Below are positions 29,818 to 39,697 of a stretch of DNA of 64,000 bases, piece by piece; position 1 is the first letter of the stretch; every line of letters begins with the position of its first letter. The notes beneath the pieces are model-generated. The model had not been told where the DNA came from, searched no databases, and was given only the letters and a program-made list of their open reading frames with translations. The stretch covers positions 23,272,903 through 23,336,902 of the forward strand of contig NC_092238.1 in the NCBI RefSeq assembly GCF_036320965.1, read 5' to 3'. The position numbers and the translations under genes are program-made. The stretch comes from Panulirus ornatus. Taxonomy: Eukaryota; Arthropoda; Malacostraca; Decapoda; Palinuridae.

Positions 29818-31658
29818 ATGTGAGAAGGAGATGGAGTGAGTATTTTGAAGGTTTGTTGAATGTGTTTGATGATAGAGTGGCAGATATAGGGTGTTTTGGT
29901 CGAGGTGGTGTGCAAAGTGCGAGGGTTAGGGAAAATGATTTGGTAAACAGAGAAGAGGTAGTAAAAGCTTTGCAGAAGATGAAAGCCGGCAAGGCGGCAG
30001 GTTTGGATGGTATTGCAGTGGAATTTATTTAAAAAGGGGGTGACTGTATTGTTGACTGGTTGATAAGGTTATTTAATGTATGTATGACTCATGGTAAGGT
30101 GCCTGAGGATTGGCGGAATGCGTGCACGGTGCCATTGTACAAAGGCAAGGGGGATAAGAATGAGTGCTCAAATTACAGAGGTATAAGTTTGTTGAGTATT
30201 CCTGGCAAATTGTATGGGAGGGTATTGATTGAGAGGGTGAAGGCATGTACAGAGCATCAGATTGGGGAAGAGCAGTGTGGTTTCAGAAGTGGTAGAGGAT
30301 GTGTGGATCAGGTGTTTGCTTTGAAGAATGTATGTGAGAAATACTTAGAAAAGCAAATGGATTTGTATGTAGCATTTATGGATCTGGAGAAGGCATATGA
30401 TAGAGTTGATAGAGATGCTCTGTGGAAGGTATTAAGAATATATGGTGTGGGAGGCAAGTTGTTAGAAGCAGTGAAAAGTTTTTATCGAGGATGTAAGGCA
30501 TGTATACGTATAGGAAGAGAGGAAAGTGATTGGTTCTCAGTGAATGTAGGTTTGCGGCAGGGGTGTGTGATGTCTCCATGGTTGTTTAATTTGTTTATGG
30601 ATGGGGTTGTTAGGGAGGTGAATGCAAGAGTTTTGGAAAGAGGGGCAAGTATGAAGTCTGTTGGGGATGAGAGAGCTTGGGAAGTGAGTCAGTTGTTGTT
30701 CGCTGATGATACAGCGCTGGTGGCTGATTCATGTGAGAAACTGCAGAAGCTGGTGACTGAGTTTGGTAAAGTGTGTGGAAGAAGAAAGTTGAGAGTAAAT
30801 GTGAATAAGAGCAAGGTTATTAGGTACAGTAGGGTTGAGGGTCAAGTCAATTGGGAGGTGAGTTTGAATGGAGAAAAACTGGAGGAAGTAAAGTGTTTTA
30901 GATATCTGGGAGTGGATCTGTCAGCGGATGGAACCATGGAAGCGGAAGTGGATCATAGGGTGGGGGAGGGGGCGAAAATCTTGGGAGCCTTGAAGAATGT
31001 GTGGAGGTCGAGAACATTATCTCGGAAAGCAAAAATGGGTATGTTTGAGGAATAGTGGTTCCAACAATGCTGTATGGTTGCGAGGCGTGGGCTATGGATA
31101 GAGTTGTGCGCAGGAGGGTGGATGTGCTGGAAATGAGATGTTTGAGGACAATGTGTGGTGTGAGGTGGTTTGATCGAGTAAGTAACGTAAGGGTAAGAGA
31201 GATATGTGGAAATAAAAAGAGCGTGGTTGAGAGAGCAGAAGAGGGTGTTTTGAAATGGTTTGGGCACATGGAGAGAATGAGTGAGGAAAGATTGACCAAG
31301 AGGATATATGTGTCGGAGGTGGAGGGAACGAGGAGAAGTGGGAGACCAAATTGGAGGTGGAAAGATGGAGTGAAAAAGATTTTGTGTGGTCGGGGCCTGA
31401 ACATGCAGGAGGGTGAAAGGAGGGCAAGGAATAGAGTGAATTGGAGTCGATGTGGTATACCGGGGTTGACGTGCTGTCAGTGGATTGAAGCAAGGCATGT
31501 GAAGCGTCTGGGGTAAACCATGGAAAGCTGTGTAGGTATGTATATTTGCGTGTGTGGACGTGTGTATGTACATGTGTATGGGGGGGGGTGGGCCATTTCT
31601 TTCGTCTGTTTCCTTGCGCTACCTCGCAAACGCGGGAGACAGCGACAAAGTATAAAAA

Positions 31659-31680
<22 letters not shown>
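29813..31680 (+). mobile_element. RTE-like LINE copy 13, 5'-truncated
   Basis: The sense copy begins at GATGTGAGAAGGAGATGG near 29,815, directly after (AT)n. ORF remnants run to about 31,470, the short 3' UTR to 31,650, then a run of more than 20 A and (AT)n to about 31,711. It carries CTGTCAGCGG, as copies 1, 8 and 12 do. Confidence 0.86.
29817..31470 (+). pseudogene. RTE-like RT ORF with one stop and two frameshifts
   Basis: The frame starts in DVRRRWSEYFEG. A single A-to-T change makes TAA at 30,031-30,033, where other copies have FIKKGG. The frame then continues through IPGKLYGRVLIERV, FMDLEKAYDRV, GLRQGCVMSPWLFN and FADDTALVAD. Loss of one A in TTTGAAGGAATAG near 31,047 shifts the frame, and the C-terminal part continues from 31,055. 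An extra T near 31,447 shifts it again just before the stop. All RT catalytic boxes remain, so the damage is light and recent. Confidence 0.83.
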
Positions 31681-31716
<36 letters not shown>

Positions 31717-33720
31717 ACCAGGAATACTCGACAAACTTATACCTCTGTAATTTGAGCACTCACTCTTATCCCCTTTGCCTTTGTACAATGGCACTATGCA
31801 CGCATTCCGCCAATCCTCAGGCACCTCACCATGAGTCATACATACATTAAATAACCTTACCAACCAGTTAACAATACAGTCACCCCCTTTTTTAATAAAT
31901 TCCACTGCAATACCATCCAAACCTACTGCCTTGCCGGCTTTCATCTTCCGCAAAGCTTTCACTACCTCTTCTCTGTTTACCAAATCATTTTCCCTAACCC
32001 TCTCACTTTGCACACCACCTCGACCAAAACACCCTATATCTGCCACTCTATCATCAAACACATTCAACAAACCTTCAAAATACTCACTCCATCTCCTTCT
32101 CACATCACCACTACTTGTTATCACCTCGCCATTTGCGCCCTTCACTGAAGTTCCCATTTGCTCCCTTGTCTTACGCACTTTATTTACCTCCTTCCAGAAC
32201 ATCTTTTTATTCTCCCTAAAATTTAATGATACTCTCTCACCCCAACTCTCATTTGCCCTTTATCATTATACGGTATTGATTGAGAGGGTGAAGGCATGTA
32301 CAGAGCATCAGATTGGGGAAGAGCAGTGTGGTTTCAGAAGTGGTAGAGGATGTGTGGATCAGGTGTTTGCTTTGAAGAATGTATGTGAGAAATACTTAGA
32401 AAAGCAAATGGATTTGTATGTAGCATTTATGGACCTGGAGAAGGCATATGATAGAGTTGATAGAGATGCTCTGTGGAAGGTATTAAGAATATATGGTGTG
32501 GGAGGCAAGTTGTTAGAAGCAGTGAAAAGTTTTTATCGAGGATGTAAGGCATGTATGTGTACGTGTAGGAAGAGAGGAAAGTGATTGGTTCTCAGTGAAT
32601 GTAGGTTTGCGGCAGGGGTGTGTGATGTCTCCATGGTTGTTTAATTTGTTTATGGATGGGGTTGTTAGGGAGGTAAATGCAAGAGTTTTGGAAAGAGGGG
32701 CAAGTATGAAGTCTGTTGGGGATGAGAGAGCTTGGGAAGTGAGTCAGTTGTTGTTCGCTGATGATACAGCGCTGGTGGCTGATTCATGTGAGAAACTGCA
32801 GAAGCTGGTGACTGAGTTTGGAAAAGTGTGTGGAAGAAGAAAGTTAAGAGTAAATGTGAATAAGAGCAAGGTTATTAAGTACAGTAGGGTTGAGGGTCAA
32901 GTCAATTGGGAGGTGAGTTTGAATGGAGAAAAACTGGAGGAAGTGAAGTGTTTTTAGATATCTGGGAGTGGATCTGGCAGCGGATGGAACCATGGAAGCG
33001 GAAGTGGATCATAGGGTGGGGGAGGGGGCGAAAATGCTGGGGGCCTTGAAGAATGTGTGGAAGTCGAGAACATTATCTCGGAAAGCAAAAATGGGTATGT
33101 TTGAAGGAATAGTGGTTCCAACAATGTTGTATGGTTGCGAGGTGTGGGCTATGGATAGAGTTGTGCGCAGGAGGATGGATGTGCTGGAAATGAGATGTTT
33201 GAGGACAATGTGTGGTGTGAGGTGGTTTGATCGAGTGAGTAACGTAAGGGTAAGAGAGATGTGTGGAAATAAAAAGAGCGTGGTTGAGAGAGCAGAAGAG
33301 GGTGTTTTGAAGTGGTTTGGGGACATGGAGAGGATGAGTGAGGAAAGATTGACCAAGAGGATATATGTGTCGGAGGTGGAGGGAACAAGGAGAAGAGGGA
33401 GACCAAATTGGAGGTGGAAAGATGGAGTGTAAAAGATTTTGTGTGATCGGGGCCTGAACATGCAGGAGGGTGAAAGGAGGGCAAGGAATAGAGTGAATTG
33501 GAGCGATGTGGTATACCGGGGTTGACGTGCTGTCAGTGGATTGAATCAAGGCATGTGAAGCGTCTGGGGTAAACCATGGAAAGCTGTGTAGGTATGTATA
33601 TTTCCGTGTGTGGACGTATGTATATACATGTGTATGGGGGGGGGGTATTTCTTTCGTCTGTTTCCTTGCGCTACCTCGCAAACGCGGGAGACAGCGACAA
33701 AGTATAATAAAAAAAAAAAT
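31681..33720 (+). mobile_element. RTE-like LINE copies 14/15: one insertion with an inverted 5' segment
   Basis: After (AT)n, positions 31,712-32,262 are antisense LINE, from IPGKL back to the start of the RT N-terminal region. A short filler TATCATTATAC follows, and from about 32,273 (GTATTGATTGAGAGGG) the copy is sense to the 3' UTR end near 33,715. The outer edge of the inverted part (AATTTACCAGGAATAC) is next in LINE coordinates to the start of the sense part. This is the twin-priming geometry also seen at 131-594. The sense part carries the CTGGCAGCGG marker. Confidence 0.86.
32273..33533 (+). pseudogene. RTE-like RT ORF, sense part of the inverted copy, broken
   Basis: The sense part encodes VLIERVKACTEHQIGEE, FMDLEKAYDRV, GLRQGCVMSPWLFN, FADDTALVAD and the C-terminal region. 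Breaks: a four-base insertion near 32,556 (GCATGTATGTGTACG), an extra T near 32,952 (TGTTTTTAGATA) and TAA at 33,430-33,432 in place of a Lys codon. The RT N-terminus lies in the inverted block 31,712-32,262. Confidence 0.82.
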
Positions 33721-33726
33721 AAATGA

Positions 33727-33785
<59 letters not shown>
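33721..33785. repeat. A-rich and (AT)n tract
   Basis: The A-rich LINE tail passes into about 55 bp of (AT)n before a 5'-truncated SINE-like element. Confidence 0.93.
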
Positions 33786-33787
<2 letters not shown>

Positions 33788-33938
33788 GAGCGGGGGGCTG
33801 GAAATCCTCCCCTCTCAATTTTTTTTAATTTTCCAAAAGAAGAAACAGAGAAGGGGGCCAGGTGAGGATATTCCCTCAGTGGCCCAGTTCTCTGTTCTTA
33901 ACGCTACCTCGCTAACGCGGGAAATGGCGAATAGTTTG

Positions 33939-33955
<17 letters not shown>
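33786..33955 (+). mobile_element. SINE-like element, 5'-truncated, sense
   Basis: It starts at GGGAGCGGGGGGCTGG, lacking the ATCCCTGGGG head, and runs through the T run, TTCCAAAAGAAG, GGATATTCCCTC and the core GCTACCTCGCTAACGCGGG to GGCGAATAGTTTG and A(17). Confidence 0.8.

Positions 33956-33991
<36 letters not shown>
33956..33991. repeat. (AT)n microsatellite
   Basis: (AT)n after the SINE A-tail. Confidence 0.93.
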
Positions 33992-33992
<1 letters not shown>

Positions 33993-34311
33993 CACTTGAC
34001 AGCTATAGACTGAGTGTGAATGAATGTGGCCTTTGTTGTCATTTCTTATTGCTACCTTGCGTGTGTGTGGGGGTAGATGGGTGCCATTTCATGTGTGGCG
34101 GGGTGGTGACGGGAATGGATGAAGGCAGTGAGTGTGGATGTGTACGTGTGTATATGTGTATGTATGTATACTTTGAAATGTACAGGTATGTTTATGTGCA
34201 TGTGTGGGAGTTTATATATATGGATGTGTATGTGGGTGGGTTGGGCCATTCTTTCGTCTTTTTCCTTGCGCTACCTCGCTAACGCGGGAGACAGTGACTA
34301 AGTTTAATGAA
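33992..34311 (+). mobile_element. Long LINE-3'-UTR (SINE-like) unit A
   Basis: This unit carries the whole long 3' UTR without coding sequence: ACAGCTATAGACTGAGTGTG, GAATGTGGCCTTTGTTGTC, TGCCATTTCATGTGTGGCG, GGAATGGATGAAGGCAG, a TATG-rich linker, GGGTGGGTTGGGCCATTC and TTGCGCTACCTCGCTAACGC, ending TAATGAATAAATAAAT. It is about 320 bp. It may be an extremely truncated LINE or an independent SINE. Confidence 0.74.
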
Positions 34312-34329
34312 TAAATAAATGAAATATAT

Positions 34330-34663
34330 ATGATAAGGAGCTGTGGTCTTGGTGCACTACACATGACAGCTAGATACTGAGTGTGGACGAATGTGGCCTC
34401 TTTTGAGTTTTCTTGGTGCTACCTCGCTGAAGCAGGGGGTAGCTATGCTGTTTCCTGTGGAGCAGGGTAGCGCCAGGAATGGACGAAGGCAAGCAAGTAT
34501 GAATACGTACACATGTATTTAATGTATCTGTCTGTGTATGCATATGTTGATATGTATATATGCGTGTATGGGCATGTGTGTATGAAAGGATTTGCCATTC
34601 TTCGTCTATTTCCTGGTGCTACCTCGCTGACGTAGGAAACAGCAATCAAGTTTAATAATAAAT
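34330..34663 (+). mobile_element. Long LINE-3'-UTR (SINE-like) unit B
   Basis: Same order of parts as unit A: GGAGCTGTGGTCTTGGTGC, GACAGCTAGATACTGAGTG, GAATGTGGCC, GCTACCTCGCTGAAGCAGG, GGAATGGACGAAGGCAAGC, a TATG-rich linker, GGTGCTACCTCGCTGACG, then TTTAATAATAAATAA. It is diverged from unit A, so the two are probably independent insertions. Confidence 0.74.
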
Positions 34664-35106
34664 AATGGACTTAGCAGCGAATGGAACCATGGACGTTGAA
34701 GTTAGTCATGGGGTGAAGGAGAGGGCGAAGGTTCTGGGAGCGCTGAAGAATGCGTGGAAGGAGAGAACGTTATCTCGGACTGCAAAAATTGGCATGTTTG
34801 AAGGAATAGTGGTTCCAACAATGTTATGGTTGCAAGGCATGGGGTATAGATAGGATTGTGCAGAGGAGGGTGGATGTGTTGGAGATGAAATGTTTGAGGA
34901 CAATATGTGGTGTGAGGTGGTTTGATCGAGTAAGTAATGAAAGGGTAAAAGAGATGTGTGATAATAAAAAGAGTGTGGTTGAGAGAGCAGAAGAGGATGT
35001 GTTGAAATGGTTTGGACATTTGGAGAGAATGAGTGAGGAAAGATTGACAATGAGGATATGTGTCAGAGGTGTAGGGAAGAAGAAGCTGGAGACCAAATTG
35101 GAGGTG
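34664..35106 (+). mobile_element. Old RTE-like LINE copy 16, C-terminal fragment
   Basis: Sense sequence resembles DLAADGTMEAEV, then AKVLGALKN, MFEGIVVPTML, VDVLEMKCLRTICGVRWFD and ERMSEERLT, ending near the RGRPNW part at about 35,106. Frameshifts (for example near 34,828) and many substitutions mark an old copy. No 3' UTR is attached; it passes into an unrelated antisense LINE. Confidence 0.75.
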
Positions 35107-35119
35107 GAATGTTGGAGTG

Positions 35120-35604
35120 AGTGCCTTAATTGTAATGCAGAGAGGTTGATGAAAGGGAAGAGGCAAGGGAGAATATGCATTTTGGAGGGAGGGAAAAACC
35201 TGTCTTGTATAATGTGCGGCAGGTCATTGTTATTGGGAAAGACATGAGAAGGTAGAGAGTTCCAAAGCTTGGATGTGTAGGGAAAGAAATGTTGATCAAA
35301 ATGGCCCACCCTTGAGTTGCCAAAGGCCACACAGTAATCATCTGATGCAGTAGCTTGCCGAGTACTATTATGTGGTTTAGGTAGTGATGTGAGCACACAA
35401 ACAGCCAGCTCTGGGGAGTAAAATCCAAAGTAATACCTGTAGAAGAAGAAAAGTGAACCAACATTGCAGCATAGGGCAACTGGGTCAACTTTTGAAGTTA
35501 GGCTGGAAGAGTTTATAAGTTAGACCACTTTAAACTCAACTCTTTCATATAAGTATGCATAGCTAGAACCTCCCCAGATGTGAGAGCAGTACGCCATACA
35601 AAGA
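35120..35604 (-). mobile_element. LINE B (CR1/L2/Jockey-like) C-terminal part, antisense
   Basis: The minus-strand translation gives AYCSHIWGGSSYAYL (near 35,600-35,555), then FGNSRVGHFDQHFFPYTSKL and WNSLPSHVFP (near 35,330-35,235). AYCSH.W and WNSLP..VF are C-terminal motifs common to many arthropod LINEs of the CR1/L2/Jockey group and differ from the RTE-like family elsewhere here. Stops interrupt the frame. It seems to be the 3' continuation of the antisense RT at 36,346-37,860, separated by a second LINE. Confidence 0.62.
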
Positions 35605-36345
35605 ACATAAGAAGTGAAGACACAGCAAGAGGCGTATTGGCCCGTGCTAGGCAGGTCCACCAACCGCCTGAATTATATACATCCAACCTTCGTCGTTTAA
35701 GGCTACCTACTTAGTAAAGAGCCACGTAGCTTCCACTACTGTACTTGGCAGCTGCTGCTGCTTCCATAAATCTACTACCCTACTATTATTCCCCAACCAA
35801 TATTCTCGCAGCCTTATTACACACTTTAATACCCACATACAACCTAAATCTATTTTTTTTCTAATCTAGATCCATTATTTCTTGTTCTATCCTCCGGTGG
35901 TGTCATTTTGATGATAAAGTTGCAATAATACTCTAGCAGTTTTATAGCTAATAGCACTATTAATGAACCCTAACATTCTCGTAGCCTTATTACACACTTT
36001 AATACATTGTCACCGCGGCTGAAGATCCTTGTTCAACAGTACTTCTAGGTCTCTCACATTGTGTTTCACCAATAGTAATAATGTCCACTTTATAATCAGT
36101 CTTTATCCACACTAAGTGTTATGCATTTATCTACATTGAATCCCATTCTCCATGTACCCGTCCATCTGATAATATATTCAAGTCCCTCTGCAAATTCACT
36201 GAATTTTTACCTGAGTCAATTACAGCCTTTATTCTTGTATCATCGGCGAATTGACTTAACTATTCGAAGGAAATTTCATCTCTAGGTTCTCCCACTTTTT
36301 TAAAAGCACATTTTATATCTGTAATCTAGGGTTTACAAGATAAGA
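35605..36345 (-). mobile_element. LINE C (CR1/L2-like) 3' part, nested in LINE B
   Basis: The minus strand reads LSQFADDTRIKAVIDSGKNS (RT box, near 36,260-36,200), then LNILSDGYMENG, then RDLEVLLNKDLQ (near 36,050), KVCNKATRMLGFINSAISYK (near 35,990-35,930) and VLLQLY. The 3' UTR contains the antisense of AGGCGTATTGGCCCGTGC and AACATAAGAAGTG (35,607-35,655). This matches a widespread decapod LINE pattern as I know it. Stops and frameshifts are frequent. It lies between two parts of LINE B. Confidence 0.62.
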
Positions 36346-37860
36346 GTGAATTGTCGATGGAGAAATAAGTAGAAACTGGGTCTTGGAGGCATTAAACAAC
36401 CAGATTTCTACTCCATTACGATATTTGGTCCACGTCTTATAAGTTTATTAAGGAAGTTGTGTCAAAACGAAGTTGTGTCAAAACGACATGAAGATCGAGT
36501 AGGAGAAGCACAATTGAAGGCTATGGAGAATTGCAGGCCGTGTTGATTCGATGTCGTATGAGTGCATTTGGTTATTTGTGGAAGAAAGGAAATCTTTGAT
36601 ATAGAGAAAATGTGTAGGAGACGAGATAGAAGCTTGAGGAACACTGTTCTTGATGGTTAAAGAGGTAGAGGCTGATCCATCAAGAACCACAAAGATAGAA
36701 CGACCGGAGAGGAAACTACATATGAAGAAGGGAAGCTCACACATGAATCCACAATGTCACATTCTGTCCAAAGTTTTACTAAGATATGTCAAGGATGCAC
36801 AGGATTCCCCCAAATCTTTCAAGGATGATAATTAGACATTAGTAAGAATATTACCTGTGGATCTTGCCTTGCGGAAACCATAATAGTGATCTGAGGTTAC
36901 TGGAGCTGAGGAGCGATTGAAACTTTGGAAATGGTTGATGGCAGCGTGCAGGACAGTAGTTAGAGGGGTTATAATGATCACCATTCATAGATGGTAACGT
37001 TGCAGGACAGTAGTTAGAGGGGTTATAATGATCACCATTCATAGATGGTAACGCTGCAGGACAGTAGTTAGAGGGGTTATAATGATCACCAACACATGCT
37101 TCCAAGAAGAAGGAAAACTTCTGGTTTTTAAGCAGAAAGGAAACAGGAGCAAGCACAGGTGCAAGTTCAGAAGCACACCAGATGTGTACACGAGGATAAC
37201 ACGACCATAAACCTTGCTTGAGTCCAGACAGAGAAGTGCTTTTCGGACAACCCGAAAAAAAGGTTAGGAGCAGCATGGGATTTGTGAGAGGAGCATTAGG
37301 GGGTGAAGGAATGTTAGTCATGCAAAGTAGAGTTAGAGGAGAAACGAGAACCAAAGAGTTTCTTTGTCTCCGGCAAAGACAGCTAGAGTATCGTCAGAAC
37401 GGCAAAGTGAAGGAAATGTAGAGTGACACATATTGTTAGAGAGGCGCTTGGCTAAAGACCAGAGAGACCCATCAGTGGAGGACAAGGAGAGGTTATTGTA
37501 CATCCTCTCAATAAAGAAACGTACTTATTAGCAGCGATTACGAGCAGTGATACATGCTGAATGGGAGCCAGAGGAGGAGAGTTTTGCAAGCCCGATATGC
37601 CTGACCCCTTCCCTGAATGGCCTTAGAACAGGAACGAGTGAACCATAGATGGGAAGATGTCGTCTTGGAGGAAGAGGGGAAAAAATGCTTCCATTCCCGC
37701 AACAATAACGTCTGCTATGCGTTTGGCGGACAGAAGCATCACCACACGAGAGAGAGTAATGTACCCAGGCAAACGGAGAAAATAATCTATTCCAAGTAAT
37801 TCCAGTCGGCTTTGTTGAGGTACCAGTCTACACACGTAGAAGGGGTAGCTGGAGGTGCTA
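36346..37860 (-). mobile_element. LINE B (CR1/L2/Jockey-like) RT part, antisense
   Basis: The minus strand contains, 5' to 3', LSGLKQGLWS and PRVHIWCASELAPVLAPVS (near 37,240-37,130), then DHYNPSNYCPAALPSMNG repeated (37,092-36,948; compare the NPSNYRPI box of CR1/Jockey RTs), then FLSGRSIFVVLDGSAS, SVPQASISSPTHFLYIKDFL (compare GVPQGSVLSP..F..FINDL) and a decayed ADD box near 36,565. It has many substitutions and stops. No function is expected. Confidence 0.6.
36948..37092. repeat. 54-bp tandem repeat inside LINE B
   Basis: The segment starting GCAGGACAGTAGTTAGAGGG begins at 36,948, 37,002 and 37,056, with the third copy partial. The period is exactly 54 bp (18 codons), and the copies are almost identical, so the expansion is much younger than the decayed LINE around it. 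Confidence 0.92.
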
Positions 37861-38085
37861 TGGAAACAGTTACGTTTTACGAGTGTGAACACATGAACCA
37901 ACTGACACATATTTTGAAGTTGCAACGCGAAGAATTAACTGTGAATAACAATCATACAAAATGTAGGAAGCGGTCAGAATGGAGTAATGATTTACTCTAT
38001 TTCATTGAGAATATTAGGTTCAACAACAACTGGGGACATACCACAACCCAACCCACATTCACAAAAACTAATACACAAGACCGGA

Positions 38086-38090
<5 letters not shown>
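37861..38090. other. Unique sequence, no gene recognised
   Basis: Open frames cross this stretch but have no motif and run into the (CT)n tract. Nothing further is visible. Confidence 0.4.

Positions 38091-38157
<67 letters not shown>
38091..38157. repeat. (CT)n microsatellite
   Basis: Pure (CT)n of 67 bp. Confidence 0.97.
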
Positions 38158-38160
<3 letters not shown>

Positions 38161-38835
38161 TTGAACTTCCTTTCTTATTCTTGCCTCCCTCATCACACGG
38201 TGTCAGCTGACCCAAATCCGCTAACTTTGCCATCATAACGGAAACTACATTTTTGCGATGGCAGCAGACGACTTCCATCGCTTATGTTGCCCCACTGTAT
38301 TTCAGTCTTTCTGGATTCACGTAATGTTGTTGGTATGCATTTTGTGTTGAGCAGGTGTAGACAGTAGACCCAGCCACCGACAACATGTATGTATGTGTCT
38401 TGAAGTACGAGTATGTTCGTGTCCACGTACGTCACTAGCCTCGCGCCGCCGCCTGCCTTACCAACGCCATTCTGTAGTACTCGTTCAAGTCTATGCTTCG
38501 GCCCTCGACTTTGGCTTCACATGGATCTGAGCGGATATATATTAGAAAGAAGACACCTTGCGTTGCTAAAACTTTTTTTTTAAGTTAATGATATATTATT
38601 GTAATAGACATGGAGGACAAAGAAATGGTTGGTAATAGTGAGTTGATGATAATGACGTGGGGAAAGTTGCATGGGTGCGCCGCAGTGTGGAAGGTCGAAC
38701 GTGTGAGTCATGACAATGTGGCACATTGGTCTGGCGCCACGTGATGCGCTACTCTAGTGACGTCACCATGTCAGCACACACATGACGTCATGTTACAACT
38801 AACATGGACACGAGCGGATTTGCAAGATATTTGTT
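38158..38835. other. Unique, locally CpG-rich sequence
   Basis: Parts (38,435-38,520 and 38,665-38,795) are richer in CpG than neighbouring DNA. No coding frame is convincing. The 3' part holds the CRE/AP-1/E-box cluster listed separately. Confidence 0.45.
38704..38790. promoter_or_regulatory. Cluster of bZIP and E-box sites, candidate enhancer or promoter
   Basis: Within 87 bp there are TGAGTCA (AP-1, 38,704-38,710), CACGTG (E-box, 38,738-38,743) and two perfect palindromic TGACGTCA CRE sites (38,758-38,765 and 38,783-38,790). Such palindromes are rare by chance. The IER-like gene 4 kb downstream also has TGACGTCA sites. A link between them, or an unseen transcript starting here, is inference. 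Confidence 0.45.
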
Positions 38836-38975
38836 TTATTATACTTTGTCGCTGTCTCCCGCGTTAGCGAGGTGGCGTAAGGAAACAGACGAAAGAATGG
38901 CCTAACCCACCCACATACACATGTATATACATACAAGTCTACACACGCACATATACATACCTATACATCTCAACG

Positions 38976-38985
<10 letters not shown>
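38836..38985 (-). mobile_element. LINE 3'-tail (SINE-like) unit, antisense
   Basis: TTTGTCGCTGTCTCCCGCG, TTAGCGAGGTGGCGTAAGG, AATGGCCTAACCCACCC and CACATGTATATACATAC are the antisense tail module, ending in (AT)n. No coding part is present. Confidence 0.74.

Positions 38986-39044
<59 letters not shown>
38978..39044. repeat. (AT)n microsatellite
   Basis: About 65 bp of (AT)n between a tail unit and a SINE-like element. Confidence 0.95.
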
Positions 39045-39059
<15 letters not shown>

Positions 39060-39188
39060 AATTTTCCAAAAGAGGGAACAGAGAAGGGGGCCAGGTGAGG
39101 ATTTTCCGTCTAAGGCCCAGTCCTCTGTTCTTAACGCTACCTCGCAAACGCGGGAAATGGCGAATCGTATGAAAAAAAAAAAAAAAAA
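39045..39188 (+). mobile_element. SINE-like element, 5'-truncated at its T run
   Basis: It begins in the internal T run, then TTTTCCAAAAGAGGGAACAG, GGATTTTCCGTC, the core GCTACCTCGCAAACGCGGG and GGCGAATCGTATG with an A(17) tail. The LINE-5'-UTR-like head is missing. Confidence 0.8.
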
Positions 39189-39697
39189 TGAAACATAATA
39201 CATACTGTCTGCCTTTATTCTTTCTCGTCGCCACCTCGCCACACATGAAATAACAACACCCTCCCCCTCATGTGCGCGAGGTAGCGCTAGGAAAAGACAG
39301 CAAAGGCCACATTCGTTCACACTCAGTCTCTAGCTGTCATGTAATAATGCACCGAAACCACAACTCCCTTTCCACATTCAGGCCCCACAAAACTTTCCAT
39401 GGTTTACCCCAGACGCTTCACATGCCCTGGTTCAATCCATTGACAGCACGTCGACCCCGGTATACCACATCGTTCCAGTTCACTCTATTCCTTGCACGCC
39501 TTTCACCCTCCTGCATGTTCAGGCCCCGATCCCTCAAAATCTTTTTCACTCCATCTTTCCACCTCCAATTTGGTCTCCCACTTCTCCTCGTTCCCTCCAC
39601 CTCTGACACATATATCCTCTTGGTCAACCTTTCCTCACTCCATGTGACCAAACCATTTCAAAACATCCTCTTCTGCTCTCTCAACCACACTCTTGTT
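39189..39697 (-). mobile_element. RTE-like LINE copy 17, 3' end with long 3' UTR
   Basis: Minus strand. The long 3' UTR (39,189-39,435) includes the antisense of CACATGAAATAAC, GCGCGAGGTAGCGCTAGG and GGCCACATTCGTTC. The C-terminal ORF (RLTKRIYVSEVEGTRRSGRP, then NWRWKDGVKKIL) follows to 39,697, where it is truncated. The boundary between long UTR and body shows that the head and tail SINE-like modules are both parts of this LINE's 3' UTR. Confidence 0.82.

Noticed and set aside
36462..37421. Separate small genes on either strand in the 36.4-37.4 kb region
   Set aside because: The minus-strand frames line up as one decayed LINE RT (SVPQASISSP, NPSNY), and the plus-strand frames are their shadows.
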